A program made the translations under genes and the position numbers. Below the pieces are notes generated by a model. The model ran no database searches. It saw nothing but the letters and a program-made list of their open reading frames with translations, and was not told the origin of the DNA. Of a stretch of 64,000 nucleotides of DNA, positions 13,201 through 24,277 are shown one piece after another; position 1 is the first letter of the stretch, and the number at the start of each line of letters is the position of its first letter. Source of the DNA: Diabrotica undecimpunctata. Taxonomy: Eukaryota > Arthropoda > Insecta > Coleoptera > Chrysomelidae. The stretch is taken from assembly GCF_040954645.1 (NCBI RefSeq), contig NC_092804.1, positions 43,863,753 to 43,927,752 on the forward strand, in the 5' to 3' direction.

Positions 13201-16200
13201 ATCATCGGTAATAGCTTGTAAAACTTTCGAATGGCATAATGGCAAAATGAAAAAGTTTCGACTCTCCTAAGAATGGCATTTTTAGAACAACCACCCAGCT
13301 CTATTTTTAATAATTTTAAAATACCTACCTTGTCTACCGGGTCTCGGTTTGGATGAAGTTATACAAGCTGATTTATTTTATAGCTTTCTACAGGCTGTTA
13401 AATTTTTCTTAACATTTTATATGTAGTTGATTTTCCATATCCCATTGCTGTAGATGACATTTCAACTACACTGTTAACGATATTAAAAAGATTCTGTTGC
13501 CGAAAATAATTTTGTAGACATTTAATATAACACTCTTTTTGTTTAGTGTAAAATGTCCATTTTTTGATTGGTCTATAATTAAAAGTTGATTCCATATTTG
13601 ATAAAATCACTATCACAAAAAATCACACTATAATAATGTCAAATCTCTTTATTCGCTTACATTGACTGTAAGCGTAAGCGTGTAAACTATTCTGGTTATG
13701 ATAAATGAACCCCAACAAATAAAGATAATTCCTTGATGTACATATATGAGCTGTGTACTTATCTTCTGAAATTCTGCTTGACTTTATCATTACGTAAATA
13801 AGTAGTACTTAAAGTACTTATATTCTTTAGTTTTAAAATCAAACATTTTTATTTATTTATATTTTAATCAATTTTCAGGTATATTAAACTTTGGGACACA
13901 GAAACTGGACAAGTTGTTTCAAGATTCACTAGTCGAAAAATTCCATACTGTGTTAAATTTAACCCAGATAAAAATAAGCAGCATTTATTTGTTGCTGGTA
14001 CATCCGACAAGAAAATTATCTGTTGGGATACTAGGTAAGTTAAGTTGGTAAAGTTATGTAAAACTTTTGGGCTCCAATAGTGTAACAAGCAGCCCATATT
14101 ATTATGCTCATTTGCAATAGGTCAGCTCGCAGAGATTTCTACATATTTTTATATGAGATAATCACTTACAAACATATACAAGGTAAAACGTAGGAAGGAA
14201 GTGCAAATCAGATAAATTCTTTTTATTAAAATGCTAGACAAAACAAAAATTTGGCCCTAATTTGTCAACATTTCTGGTTTAAAAAAAAAATAAAAATCAG
14301 ATGGTCAAAAGTTGGCTCAAGAAGATTATTGGGCCTATCCGGGAGCAGAATGGGGACTACAAAATCCGCATGAACTTTTAGCTCGATAAGTTATAAGCCC
14401 GCTGCTATAGTAAAGTTTTTTCAATTTCATAGAAATCGTGGGCTTGGCCACTTGCCGAATAAACAATGAAAGAAATACAAAAAATATCACAGAATGGAGG
14501 CCGGCTGAAAATAGACCAATAGGCCGCCCTAGAAAGCGTTGATTAGAGAGTGTCCAGAATGATTAGAATAGTGTCATCTGCAATATGATATTGTTGACAC
14601 TTCTGATACAAGTATATCTGTCTGATCTGAGTATACTTTGAACAATACTGGTGAGAGTATATAACCTTGCTTTACTCCTCTTTGTATGTCTACATCCTCA
14701 GATAAAACAGAGAGTAATAATGTATTAATCGCAATAAATTTTAACAAAATCAGAGTGAAGGGGACTAATCTACCTCAGAATAGGATAATACGCGAAAGCT
14801 TAAGCCATAATACGGATTGAATGGCGACGATGTTAATGAATCTATTAATACAAGACACCGGTCGTGAAAGCCAACACTCCTTCAGAATCTTGTGAATGTA
14901 GGTGGATCATCTCGAGTTGTTATATTTAAAAACGATTTGAATTGTTCTTATTTTCTGCTTCTCCGAGGAGCCATCTCTTTTGAGGTCATTGATTATAAGG
15001 TACATTAATCGCTTTCATATGATCGATGGATTAGAGTATATTTGTTTTTCTTGGTCTTTGATGTCCATTTTCATTCTTTGATGTTTCTTCTGAGTCACGT
15101 TTTCTTTTTTTACGCATTTTCCCATCTATCTTCCCTTCTATTATCCATTGCAGCTGGTCATATTTCCCATCCCAAATATCACTTTATTTTTATTGTTTAT
15201 AAGCTGCGGAAGGGTGTTCATCATTCTCAGGATTGATACATTCGTTATTCTGCTGTTCCAGCTTACGCGTGGCATTCTACGATACATCTACATTTCAACA
15301 GCTTGCAACTTTGTTAGTTCCTTCCTTTTTTAACACCCACATATTTTTCCTAAATGCCCAATGCAGGGCATAAATGAAAAAAAAACTTATTCTTTACAGA
15401 ATGCAGTACAGAACCTCAATAACCATCAACATCTATTCATATTTATTGGTATTATATAACTTTTATTGCAGATACATGTTTTAAAAAATTAATGGTATTC
15501 TTTCAAAATCAAAACGTGACTGGTTCTCCCTCATTTTTATTGAGTATAGAATATAATCATTGCTGTGAGAACAGTCAAACATCTTCCTTCTGATCTCTAT
15601 AATACAGTCAACTATCTTGCTCTAACTACCAACCACTTTAAAGGATAAATTATTTAAAATAAGATAAAGAAAAAGTAGATACATTTATTATTATATATTA
15701 TTCACATTATTTTTTTTATCAGAAATTTGGTTTTTTTGTAAAACATCTTTTCTCCGAAGTATAAAGATGTAGTCATTAATTTTCTTAGTACTTGACCATT
15801 GCGTATTAATGTCTACTTTAATCTTAGGTCTGGTGACATCGTTCAGGAATATGATAGGCATTTGGGAGCTGTCAACAGCATTACTTTCGTAGACGAAAAC
15901 CGAAGGTTTGTTACTACCTCAGATGATAAGTCGTTAAGGGTATGGGAATGGGATATACCTGTCGACATGAAATACATTGCAGATCCTACAATGCACAGCA
16001 TGCCAGCCGTCACACCAGCACCTAATGGTAAGTTATTTTTTATTGTTTTAGATTTTAATTATTCCTATTTGAAAAGTCATTATTGTCGGTCTCTAAGATA
16101 AGCATTTTATCTACGTTTATATGATACATTTTAAAAAATATTCTTAAAAGTGAAACTGTTATTGCTGTTACATGGTTTTCAGAATATTTGTATAGGGATT

Positions 16201-16911
16201 TCATTGGCAGGTAACGTAAAATGTAACAATTGAGCTGTATTAGTCATCTACACAATACGGTAATATACTAATTTGGTTATTTTAAGTAACTTCAATAAAT
16301 TGTAATATTCTAATAGTCCAGGCAGTATATGTTTTGGATTGGACATTTTCTATGGGAGTATATTTTTTTCTGAAATCACTTCAGGATGTACATTGTGTCA
16401 ATAATTACGATATGAGATAGAGATATTGATCTTACAAGAAAAAATTATACAAGATAAAACTTTCGTTTTTCAATTGTACGTAATATTTGGCTAGCTAGAA
16501 ATTAAAAAATTATGTTTATTACAAGATGTCTTTGAAGTTAAAATGAAATCTTATAATCATGCATATAACAATATTTTTTATTTTTTAGGAAAGTGGTTGG
16601 CGTGTCAAAGTATGGACAATAAGATTGTGATTTTCTCCGCCATGAATCGTTTTAAAATCAACCGAAAAAAGACTTTCACCGGTCATATGGTAGCAGGTTA
16701 CGCATGCTCGTTAGATTATTCTCCAGACATGAGCTATTTGGTATCCGGTGACGCAGATGGAAAAGTATACGTCTGGGATTGGAAAACAACAAAATTATAC
16801 AAAAAATGGAAAGCCCACGATAACGTTTGCATCAGTGTATTATGGCATCCACATGAAGCGAGCAAGATGATATCGGCAGGCTGGGATGGCGTTATTAAAT
16901 TTTGGGATTAA
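7292..16911 (+). CDS. CDC40: Pre-mRNA-processing factor 17 (CDC40/PRP17), 6 coding exons
   Basis: WD40 protein of the spliceosome acting at the second catalytic step of nuclear pre-mRNA splicing. Exons are 7292-7946, 8666-8842, 11458-11662, 13879-14034, 15828-16027 and 16589-16911. All introns are GT-AG, phases run 1,1,2,2,1, and the total of 1716 nt gives 571 aa, close to the family's usual length of roughly 570-580. The N-terminal part has the family signatures [18 protein letters not shown] and [15 protein letters not shown] and a lysine-rich KRKRKK patch. The C-terminal half carries the WD repeats: [38 protein letters not shown] and the closing GVIKFWD. The start is the first ATG after a splice acceptor. 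Introns of up to 2.6 kb hold Penelope and LINE scraps. The gene appears intact. Confidence 0.95.
7947..8665 (+). other. CDC40 intron 1
   Basis: T-rich intron with donor GTAATT at 7947 and acceptor TTTTAG ending at 8665. The long open frame of exon 1 runs into it as hydrophobic low-complexity sequence that is not coding. Confidence 0.8.
9536..10375 (-). mobile_element. Penelope-like retroelement RT fragment
   Basis: The minus strand encodes [20 protein letters not shown], then [11 protein letters not shown] and [16 protein letters not shown], the signature fingers and palm of Penelope-like reverse transcriptase (YGLPKIHK ... RPIVS ... SFDVxSLFTNIP). Upstream [16 protein letters not shown] extends the match to about 10375 across stops. 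The 3' half, including the YADD motif and the GIY-YIG endonuclease, is missing or unrecognisable. It sits in CDC40 intron 2, antisense to the gene. Confidence 0.85.
10395..11110 (+). mobile_element. LINE RT fragment
   Basis: Reads [20 protein letters not shown] and [11 protein letters not shown], the VRQGDxISPxLF motif of RTE-like insect LINE reverse transcriptases. Further downstream is a [12 protein letters not shown] C-terminal block and [15 protein letters not shown]. Many stops and frame changes. It abuts the Penelope relic in CDC40 intron 2. Confidence 0.7.
11751..11803. repeat. Direct repeat, 22 bp x 2
   Basis: A 22-bp word beginning GGTATACTTGTTTTATTCCC occurs at 11751-11772 and again at 11782-11803, in CDC40 intron 3 immediately after a short palindromic ACTTGTATACC/GGTATAC stretch. 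It looks like a small local duplication. Confidence 0.8.
11804..13397. other. CDC40 intron 3, mostly unassigned
   Basis: AT-rich intron. Short open frames at 12457-12663 and 12858-13097 resemble no known family and are hydrophobic low-complexity sequence. Confidence 0.4.
13398..13616 (-). mobile_element. Possible IS630/Tc1-like transposase N-terminal scrap
   Basis: The minus-strand open frame contains [20 protein letters not shown] and a helix-turn-helix-like [18 protein letters not shown]. This resembles the N-terminal regions of eukaryotic IS630-related (DDE_3) transposases, such as the one at 43.6 kb here. Weak evidence: no catalytic domain is present. Confidence 0.4.
14315..14570 (+). 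mobile_element. LINE RT C-terminal fragment
   Basis: Shows [17 protein letters not shown], parallel to the KIFGPINENGIWRSRYN block of the better LINE copy at 56.2 kb, then [12 protein letters not shown], the arginine-rich end of such polyproteins. Broken by stops. In CDC40 intron 4. Confidence 0.65.
14575..14720 (-). mobile_element. LINE RT fragment, antisense
   Basis: The minus strand encodes [20 protein letters not shown], the GVRQGCxLSPxLFN motif of LINE reverse transcriptases. It lies just beside, and opposite to, the plus-strand LINE scrap at 14315. Confidence 0.65.
14721..15827. other. Rest of CDC40 intron 4, no feature seen
   Basis: T-rich sequence up to the acceptor ATCTTAG at 15821-15827. 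The small open frames near 15042-15333 are low complexity. Confidence 0.5.
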
Positions 16912-16939
16912 CATGTATTTTTGTATGCAGAACAATTTT

Positions 16940-16945
16940 ATTAAA
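16940..16945 (+). terminator. Candidate CDC40 poly(A) signal
   Basis: ATTAAA, the common variant of AATAAA, lies 29 nt past the CDC40 stop codon and is followed by T-rich sequence. Confidence 0.5.
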
Positions 16946-18430
16946 TGTTATTTATTTTCTTCTTGATTTTTTTCAGTACTACCAGACGTCTAAATGCTAA
17001 ACCCGACATGTTTATTACATCGAATTTGAAGAAAGGCTGAAAAAACTTATAGAATCTTTATTTTTTTTTTAAGTAATCAAAGCACATTATGTCTCTCTAA
17101 CTTTAATGCCGTTTAGAGTTTTTAAAATTATTACGCGCTCTGACATTTAAAATTCCATTGGGCTGGTGGCTTCATAGCAGGCTGAACCTTAGTTTTCCAG
17201 TCAAGAATGTAACACAATAAACGGTGAGCAGTATTGTGAGGTACACAAAATAAATGACGCTGCGTTACTCAGAGTCGGAAGAGATGTGGGTGGTTCTTAC
17301 GACAGTCTTATTACCACAACAAAAATAATGGAGAGACGATAAATTTGGAGATAATAGCTACTAGAGCTAAATCAGAAATTTTGAATAAACAAAGCAAAGG
17401 AAAATTATAAACAATTTTCCAAAAAGGGCTCCACCAAATAATTATTCCAAGATAGACAAAAAAAATAAAATTGGACTACCAAAAATACATGAAGACAAAC
17501 AGAGCAGTCCAATATTTGGAAGGAAAGAACAATACTTTTTACTTCTATAAAGAAATTCAAGAAGAAACTGTTAGTGCCCTATTTACACTAAAACTGATAG
17601 AACTTAGTTTATAGAAAAATTATAACGAATCACTTGACGAACATTTTGGGAAGAACAATTTAAGTGATTCACTCAGTGGTCAGAAACGGAGTGACCGCGC
17701 TCTTTTTCACAAAGCAAAATTATCTCTATCGAAATCAAGCTATCGTCGACTCGTACGATTAAATCCCACCAATAGAAAAAAGAGGTTCTATCACACGCTT
17801 ACGTCTACGTCATCTCTCGATAATCGACAATCAAAACCAATTTTAATTACCAGATCATTCTTATAAGACGAAATAAGTTATGCAAGGAGGGCATAAAAAT
17901 TACTGCGTTTTGAATTAAATAAATTAAAAAATTACAGGTTCTTTTGATCGTTACAAATACTAGGATATCGACCCCCCCCCCCAACCTATAAACGTTGCCC
18001 TAATTTTCAATTACTTTAATATAGGACACGTACCTTCAGACGTTTTTTTAATTTGGTCAAAAAATCTGTCTGGTAGAATGTACGAAATGCCCGGTTAACT
18101 CAAATTTAATAGCCAGTTGGATAAAATTCTTATGGCTGTGGAGTTCTTAGATGCCTTTTGGGACTCCTAGCCATCACAAAACGGGCGAATGATGGTCATC
18201 CATACATACGACCTAACAGTAGATGGATTTAGTTTTCGCTTGGAACTTCCTTCAATGTAAAAATGGTAGAAATTCAGTTGTATACTAACGTAGGCTGCTT
18301 GGTCTGTCAGTTTTGGAAGTACAAGTTTTTTTAGGCAATCAAAACGTCAAGAATGTCACTACAGCCATGAACGTCAGTCAGGCTGTTTGTCAACAGCCAT
18401 GACTGACGATTAACAATCTCAAAACAAAAC
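16946..18430. other. Intergenic, mostly unassigned; poly-C tract
   Basis: Between CDC40 and the LINE cluster. It holds a run of 11 C at 17972-17982 and short decayed frames near 17330-17620 that are not attributable to a family. No gene or RNA was seen. Confidence 0.4.
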
Positions 18431-19226
18431 ATACTCTGCTGTGCTTAATAATACTTCAATCCAGTTTCCTTCCTTTCCTTCAAATAATTTTATTTAATGC
18501 GCTACCTGATACTAAAGTAGAAGAGTACTTAATAGCTCTTGGTGAAGTTGTTCATCCACGGAATATTTTATATTCGTCAAGACTACCAAATAACAGAATA
18601 TGTATCTATCTCTCCAGCGAATCCTTGGTTGAAAATTGTATGTCCAATTCAGCAGAAGTAACAATAAAAGCCGAAAATCTAAAAGCACGAAGATTAATAA
18701 CTCCGAAAACGAAAGACTATTACGATCTATTGTTTGCCCTTCTATTCCACACTCTAATAGAAAATGAGTTAATTAAATTGGGTCTTAAATTAATCTCACC
18801 TTTAACCATCCTTAGAATAGGTAGTTAGCTCCCAGAATTTCAATCCGTCTTCAGTATTAGAAGACAAACATATATTCAATCACTTTTAGATATAGACCTA
18901 CCTTCTTCTTTCCTAATTACGTGTGAACAAAGTTCGTATCGCATATTTTTAAGCTTAGATAAACCCTCATGTTTTATCTGTAAGTATACAGATCACATTG
19001 CAGCAAATTGTTCGAGTAATAATCCACAAAATGATTCCACTCTTATCGACTACCAATCACAACAATCAAGCAGTGTTACAGAATTCGTTGGACAGTTAAC
19101 AGGTGAACATCGTTCGATAAATCTGTGCCGGGTCCTTAACTAGTGCTATTATCAAATTAATAGGTATTTAATTTGAAAATAAACCAACCGATCTTCAAAA
19201 AAGGTAGGATCTAATTATTTATTATT

Positions 19227-20528
19227 ATGAGTGAATCGGGGGGTGGTGTTGAGCCACCCCAGAATAATATATCATTAATGGATACGGAAGACAAAAGGTA
19301 TATTAATTTAAATAACAGATATAAAATAAATGATTCAGGGTATTATAATGTCTTTGTAGAATCTACAGACAAAAACTTGTCCCGTTTATCACCAGTACGT
19401 GTCGGTCATTATCTATTTAAAAACCAATATTTTAAACACGATGTACTAGACATTAAAACTGTTGGCAGAAATAAGGTAAAAGTAATTTTTAGAACTTATA
19501 CTTGCGCAAATTCTCTAATTGAACATGAGCTTATTAAGGATAATAAACTTGTAGCGTATATTCCATCATTTTTTACTCAAAAGAAGGGAATTATTAGGGA
19601 AGTCGATACGTTTTTGGATGAAAAGTATATTTTAGAAAATATTGTTTCAGATAAAAATGTTGTCGAAGTAAAAAGGTTAAAAAGGAAAATAATTGATTCG
19701 GATAAAGAAACAATTCTTGTACCTCGCCAGATGGTCATTTTGACATTTGAAGGAAATAGCATTCCTAAGACTGTTAATTTAGACTTGGTTAGGTTTAATG
19801 TTGAACAATATATATATCCGGTTGTTCAGTGTTTTAATTGCTTTCGTTTCGGTCATACTGCTCGGCAATGCAAATCAACATCAAATCGTTGTAAAAAATG
19901 TAGTCAAACTCATGATAATAATGAAACATGCACTAACTCTCTATTTTGTTTACATTGCAACTCCACTGAACACAACTCACTCTCTAAACAGTGTCCTGCA
20001 TTTAAACACCAATACAAAATAAAATCAATAATGGCTTTAGAAAACACTACCTTTAAAGAGGCAGAAACCATAGCTAACAATCCTTCATACGCCAAGGTAA
20101 CTACAAATAATAGATTCGATATCCTCAATACTATACAAAATTTCCCCGCCTTAACCCCTAACATCCCCGAAGGTACAAATCAAAATCAATCCTATGTACC
20201 TACCATTAAAAAAACAAGAAACAAGCGTAAAGCTATCTCTCCTACTGCGATCAAAAAGACACAAACTTTCCCAAAATTCCCCAATGCTACAAACACCTCA
20301 TCCCAACCTATAATCCCTAATCCCTACAGGGACGAGTTTATGGCGTATAAAGAAAAAATAAAATGTAAAATAATCAATGAAATTCCAGCCTTGATAGAAA
20401 ATATCATCAAGAAAATTAACCCTAAAATATTTTTACCTAACTTACAAAAAAATACAAAAGAAGAAATTGAAAAAATGTTGAACAACCTAACAGATATTGA
20501 AAGCGATGGGGAACAACAGGACATTTAA
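19227..20528 (+). CDS. LINE ORF1: gag-like zinc-knuckle protein
   Basis: 433-aa protein that in such elements coats the retrotransposon RNA. The middle carries a cluster of cysteine/histidine knuckles. The first is canonical CCHC, CFNCFRFGHTARQC (C-x2-C-x4-H-x4-C, about residues 204-217). It is followed by CKKCSQTHDNNETC and CLHCNSTEHNSLSKQC. The N-terminal half has the VGHYLFKNQYFKHDV and VIFRTYTCANSLI blocks typical of LINE ORF1 proteins. The C-terminal third is rich in Asn, Lys and Pro. The start at 19227 is the first ATG, about 80 bp into the element. The last 23 bp overlap the start of ORF2 in another frame, which suggests reinitiation or coupled translation. No stops or frameshifts. Confidence 0.9.
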   Translation: MSESGGGVEPPQNNISLMDTEDKRYINLNNRYKINDSGYYNVFVESTDKNLSRLSPVRVGHYLFKNQYFKHDVLDIKTVGRNKVKVIFRTYTCANSLIEHELIKDNKLVAYIPSFFTQKKGIIREVDTFLDEKYILENIVSDKNVVEVKRLKRKIIDSDKETILVPRQMVILTFEGNSIPKTVNLDLVRFNVEQYIYPVVQCFNCFRFGHTARQCKSTSNRCKKCSQTHDNNETCTNSLFCLHCNSTEHNSLSKQCPAFKHQYKIKSIMALENTTFKEAETIANNPSYAKVTTNNRFDILNTIQNFPALTPNIPEGTNQNQSYVPTIKKTRNKRKAISPTAIKKTQTFPKFPNATNTSSQPIIPNPYRDEFMAYKEKIKCKIINEIPALIENIIKKINPKIFLPNLQKNTKEEIEKMLNNLTDIESDGEQQDI

Positions 20529-23500
20529 CATACTGCAGTGGAACTGTCAATCTATAAATAAACATAAACCTAGTTTACTTAATTATCTCAAGCACAATGT
20601 TGTTGATGTCATTCTGCTTAATGAAACATGGCTTTCTAAAAATAAAAATTTTGGTTTAACAGGTTACAACGTTATCAGAAGCGATAGACCTGATGGTTAC
20701 GGTGGTGTAGCCATCCTCATATCAAATAACCTTTGTTTTACTGAAATTAATGTAAAGAAAAACTTTAATAATGGTATTGAAACGTGTGCAGTTTTTATAG
20801 GACAAATTAAATTGGTAATCGTTTGTATTTATAAACCACCCAAAGTAATAGTCAATAATAGAGATTGGGAAAAGCTTTTAACTCAATTTAGTGGTAGGGT
20901 TGTCATTGGTGGGGACTTCAATGGACACCACAGTAGGTGGGGTTCCTTAAAGGATTCCGCTCAGGGCAAGTGTATAGTAGACGCGCTAGATAACAGTAAT
21001 TTAGTTCTGCTAAACGACTGTAGACCGACCAAAGTAACAAGACCTAATGAACTTCCATCAATGGTGGATCTATCCCTTGTTACACCAAATCTAATTGGAT
21101 ACACCACATGGGATCCTGTTCCCGATACTCTGGGTTCAACTCACTTACCTATAGTAATCACTATCGACTTGGACTATCACCCATGTACAATAATTCCTTC
21201 ATCTAAATGGAAAGAGTCTTCAGCAAACTGGAATATCTTTAAAGGTCATATAGAAAAAACATTATCCGAAAATATAACCGATAATATCACTTCAGCGGAA
21301 CGTTTTGACTTCCTGTTAAAGACAATTGACGATGCTGCCTCATTTTCTATGAATATCAAAAATTCCTTTCAGCCAAAATCTCGAATTCCAGTCTGGTGGG
21401 ATTATGAATGCAAAAATATGATCATTTCACGAAAAGTTGCTTACAAAAGATACATTGAAGCATCAAATTTTGAAAACTATATTAAATACAAACAAATTCA
21501 AGCCAAAAGTAAACTCCTCTTTACAAACAAACAAAAAAGTTCGTGGATTAACTTTGTAAATACTTTAAACAAAAATACTCCCATCAGTAAAATTTGGAAT
21601 TTTGTTAATAAACTAGTGAATAAAAATTACCGTACAAGACGATATCCCCTGCCAAATGAACTAATAGAAGAGTTGCTCGACAAATTTGCTCCGCCATATG
21701 TTGACCTTCCTATTCAGGATAACAGTAAAACTTGTAAATACAATATTTTCCAGGAAAGTTTTGATATGATAGAATTTGAGGCTGCACTCAAGTCTTCAAA
21801 GTCCTCGGCTCCGGGGCGCGATCAAATTACTTATAACATAATATATGAATTACCTCTTATAGCTAAACAAAGTTTACTAACAATTTTCAACGATTGGCTT
21901 TTCAATGGAAGATATGTGGATCATATGAAAGAAATAGTTATTTGTTTAATTCTTAAACCTAATAAAGATAAAACACTCTCCTCTTCTTACAGACCGATAT
22001 CATTAATGTCTTGCATATCCAAGACATTTGAAAGACTTATTAAGACTCGATTAGAATGGCTTATAGAACATTATAGTATCCTTCCAAGTACACAATATGG
22101 ATTTAGGGCTAGTGTTGGTACACTGGATGCAATTTCACATTTAGTTACCGACATTCAAATAACGTTTTCCAGAAACAATTATCTTGCTTGTTTGTTTTTA
22201 GACCTAAAAGGGGCATATGATTCTGTTAATTTAACCATTTTACACAAAAAACTATATGATATAGGATTACCTCAAAATATAGCGACTAATATTGTTCATC
22301 TTTATAATAATCGTGTTATATATATTAAAGATCATTTAAACCAACTACACGGTCCTAGAATTGCTCATACAGGTCTTCCACAAGGATCAGTTTTAAGTCC
22401 GTTATTGTTCAACATATTTTCAGCAAGTATTCATGGCATTTTTGACAACACAATCAATTGCATCCAATACGCTGATGACATATGCATCTATACAGAGCGT
22501 AACTCGTATACTGACTGCCTGGAGGCTCTGGAATTCATCATGCAAAACGTTAATAACTGGGTAAAAAATCATGGACTGACCATTTCCCCTGACAAATCAG
22601 CCACAATGATATTCACTAGACATAGGATTCGTACGCCTGACAAAATAAAGTTGTCTGGATATGATATACCTATTGTCAAAGAATACAAATATCTTGGCAT
22701 TCTTCTTGATCCCAAACTCTTATGGTCAAAACATGTGGAATATATAAAAAGTAGGTGTGAAAAAGGTATTAATATTCTTAAATGTGTTACTAATCGAAGA
22801 TGGGGTGCTGACCCCAAAGTTGCATTGATGTTTTACAGAGCCTACGTGCGATCTATTGTAGACTATGGTTGCATTCTGTATGGTGCAGCCAGTAACACAC
22901 ACTTATTAACTGTAGACCGCATTCAGTTTAAATGTCTAAGAATATGCTTGGGCACCATGAAGTCTACTCCTTGCCCTGTACTACTTGCTGAAAGTAATGA
23001 AATACCTCTTCAAAATCGTCGAGAAATTATGGCAATTAAACATATCCTGAAGCTAAGATTAAATAATAATAATCTACTTAGTCAACTGTATGAGTTATCT
23101 ATTGAAAACCTCTCAAATAAATACTGGCGCATAAAAAATTCTCCTCCACTTGCTGATGCTTTCTTAGAAACTAATGAGTATCCTAATATCTATGGCAAAG
23201 AAAAAAGATTACCAATATATAAAGCTAATTTTCAGGTAACATTAAATAAACCAAAAGTCATTATACCAAAGTACACAGAATTCCCACAAATAAACTTTGT
23301 CTTACTTAGATCCATATTGAGTGACTATAATGATCACGTAATAATGTATACCGATGGTTCCAAAAAAGAGGATGGTGCCACAGGTTGCGCAGTTTACATT
23401 CCACATAAAAGCGAATCTTTGAAAATTAAACTTCCATCACATTGTTCAATATATACTGCTGAAGCGGTAGCTATCGAAAAAGCATTAGATTGGCTAGATT

Positions 23501-24195
23501 CACACAATTTAAATAAAGCAGTAATATTATCAGATTCATTATGGGTCATTAAAGGATTAAACTCAGATATGACTCAACATAAAAGAAATAATATTCTTTG
23601 TGCTATTAAAAATAAAATATATAGTAAAGATATTACAGTTATTTGGGTTAAAAGTCATATAGGTATCGAGGGAAATGAACTGGTTGATCAGCTTACTAAA
23701 GATGCGACCCATGTTGGACTTTATATTCCCATATTTACATTGGAGGACTTACAACAACATTATTATAACAAAATTTTTATAAATTGGAAAGAAAAATGGA
23801 AAAACATAGCAACGAATTCAAATAATCAATATTATACTATCCACCCTACCCTACCACAAGATGTTGACTATATTTTCAAATATGCAATGCCAAAGAAGTT
23901 GACAGCCACAATTACTCGACTGAAAACTAATCACGGTGCATTCTCAGCTCACTTGGCTAAGTTAAATATTATCCCTTCTGGGGTATGCTCATGCGATAAT
24001 ATATCACAATGTGACATCAACCATATTCTTTTTAAGTGCGATAAACATAGGTATGAAACAGATCAGCTGTATTCAAAACTATCAGAACTTAAAATTCAGA
24101 CTCCCATAAACATCACCCATTTACTCTCCTTAGATAGTAGAGAAGTATACGAACTAATATGTAACTTTTTATTTAAAGTTGGTTACATTATTTAA
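20506..24195 (+). CDS. LINE ORF2: endonuclease, reverse transcriptase, RNase H
   Basis: 1229-aa polyprotein, open throughout. The N-terminal apurinic-like endonuclease shows LQWNCQSIN, LLNETWL, GGDFNGHHSRWGS and GSTHLPIVITI. The central reverse transcriptase has SAPGRDQITYNII, RPISLMSCISKTFERLI, LFLDLKGAYDSV (motif A Asp), GLPQGSVLSPLLFNIF and YADDICIY (catalytic YADD). The C-terminal RNase H has MYTDGSKKEDG (Asp), AEAVAIEKAL (Glu), ILSDS (Asp) and GNELVDQLTKDA (Asp), so the acidic set is complete. It ends in a Cys/His cluster, CSCDNISQCDINHILFKC. The first ATG in frame is at 20506, overlapping ORF1 by 23 bp. All expected catalytic residues are visible, so the protein may be active. Activity is inferred, not shown. 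Confidence 0.93.
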   Translation: MGNNRTFNILQWNCQSINKHKPSLLNYLKHNVVDVILLNETWLSKNKNFGLTGYNVIRSDRPDGYGGVAILISNNLCFTEINVKKNFNNGIETCAVFIGQIKLVIVCIYKPPKVIVNNRDWEKLLTQFSGRVVIGGDFNGHHSRWGSLKDSAQGKCIVDALDNSNLVLLNDCRPTKVTRPNELPSMVDLSLVTPNLIGYTTWDPVPDTLGSTHLPIVITIDLDYHPCTIIPSSKWKESSANWNIFKGHIEKTLSENITDNITSAERFDFLLKTIDDAASFSMNIKNSFQPKSRIPVWWDYECKNMIISRKVAYKRYIEASNFENYIKYKQIQAKSKLLFTNKQKSSWINFVNTLNKNTPISKIWNFVNKLVNKNYRTRRYPLPNELIEELLDKFAPPYVDLPIQDNSKTCKYNIFQESFDMIEFEAALKSSKSSAPGRDQITYNIIYELPLIAKQSLLTIFNDWLFNGRYVDHMKEIVICLILKPNKDKTLSSSYRPISLMSCISKTFERLIKTRLEWLIEHYSILPSTQYGFRASVGTLDAISHLVTDIQITFSRNNYLACLFLDLKGAYDSVNLTILHKKLYDIGLPQNIATNIVHLYNNRVIYIKDHLNQLHGPRIAHTGLPQGSVLSPLLFNIFSASIHGIFDNTINCIQYADDICIYTERNSYTDCLEALEFIMQNVNNWVKNHGLTISPDKSATMIFTRHRIRTPDKIKLSGYDIPIVKEYKYLGILLDPKLLWSKHVEYIKSRCEKGINILKCVTNRRWGADPKVALMFYRAYVRSIVDYGCILYGAASNTHLLTVDRIQFKCLRICLGTMKSTPCPVLLAESNEIPLQNRREIMAIKHILKLRLNNNNLLSQLYELSIENLSNKYWRIKNSPPLADAFLETNEYPNIYGKEKRLPIYKANFQVTLNKPKVIIPKYTEFPQINFVLLRSILSDYNDHVIMYTDGSKKEDGATGCAVYIPHKSESLKIKLPSHCSIYTAEAVAIEKALDWLDSHNLNKAVILSDSLWVIKGLNSDMTQHKRNNILCAIKNKIYSKDITVIWVKSHIGIEGNELVDQLTKDATHVGLYIPIFTLEDLQQHYYNKIFINWKEKWKNIATNSNNQYYTIHPTLPQDVDYIFKYAMPKKLTATITRLKTNHGAFSAHLAKLNIIPSGVCSCDNISQCDINHILFKCDKHRYETDQLYSKLSELKIQTPINITHLLSLDSREVYELICNFLFKVGYII

Positions 24196-24257
24196 AAACT
24201 AATATCTTACATTATAATTCTGTGGCTAAAGGACTAGTTTCCAAGCCAACTCACCAA

Positions 24258-24277
24258 ACACACACACACACACACAA
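24258..24277. repeat. (CA)n microsatellite
   Basis: Short CA run inside the ORF1 tail of the older LINE, encoding a His-Thr repeat in its frame. Confidence 0.85.

Larger units (their letters stand above)
19145..24232 (+). mobile_element. Two-ORF LINE with RNase H, apparently full coding
   Basis: Non-LTR retrotransposon with an open ORF1 (zinc-knuckle protein) and open ORF2 (endonuclease, reverse transcriptase, RNase H). An RNase H domain after RT places it with I/R1/LOA-type groups rather than Jockey. The exact clade needs a tree. It interrupts the older LINE. ACTAGT at 19139-19144 and at 24233-24238 is a candidate 6-bp target duplication, but 6 bp could be chance. There is about 80 bp of 5' leader and 40 bp of 3' UTR within those limits. 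No poly(A) or clear simple-repeat tail was seen at the 3' end. Confidence 0.8.

Noticed and set aside
19577..20524. Minus-strand open frames opposite LINE ORF1
   Set aside because: Antisense shadows of the intact ORF1.
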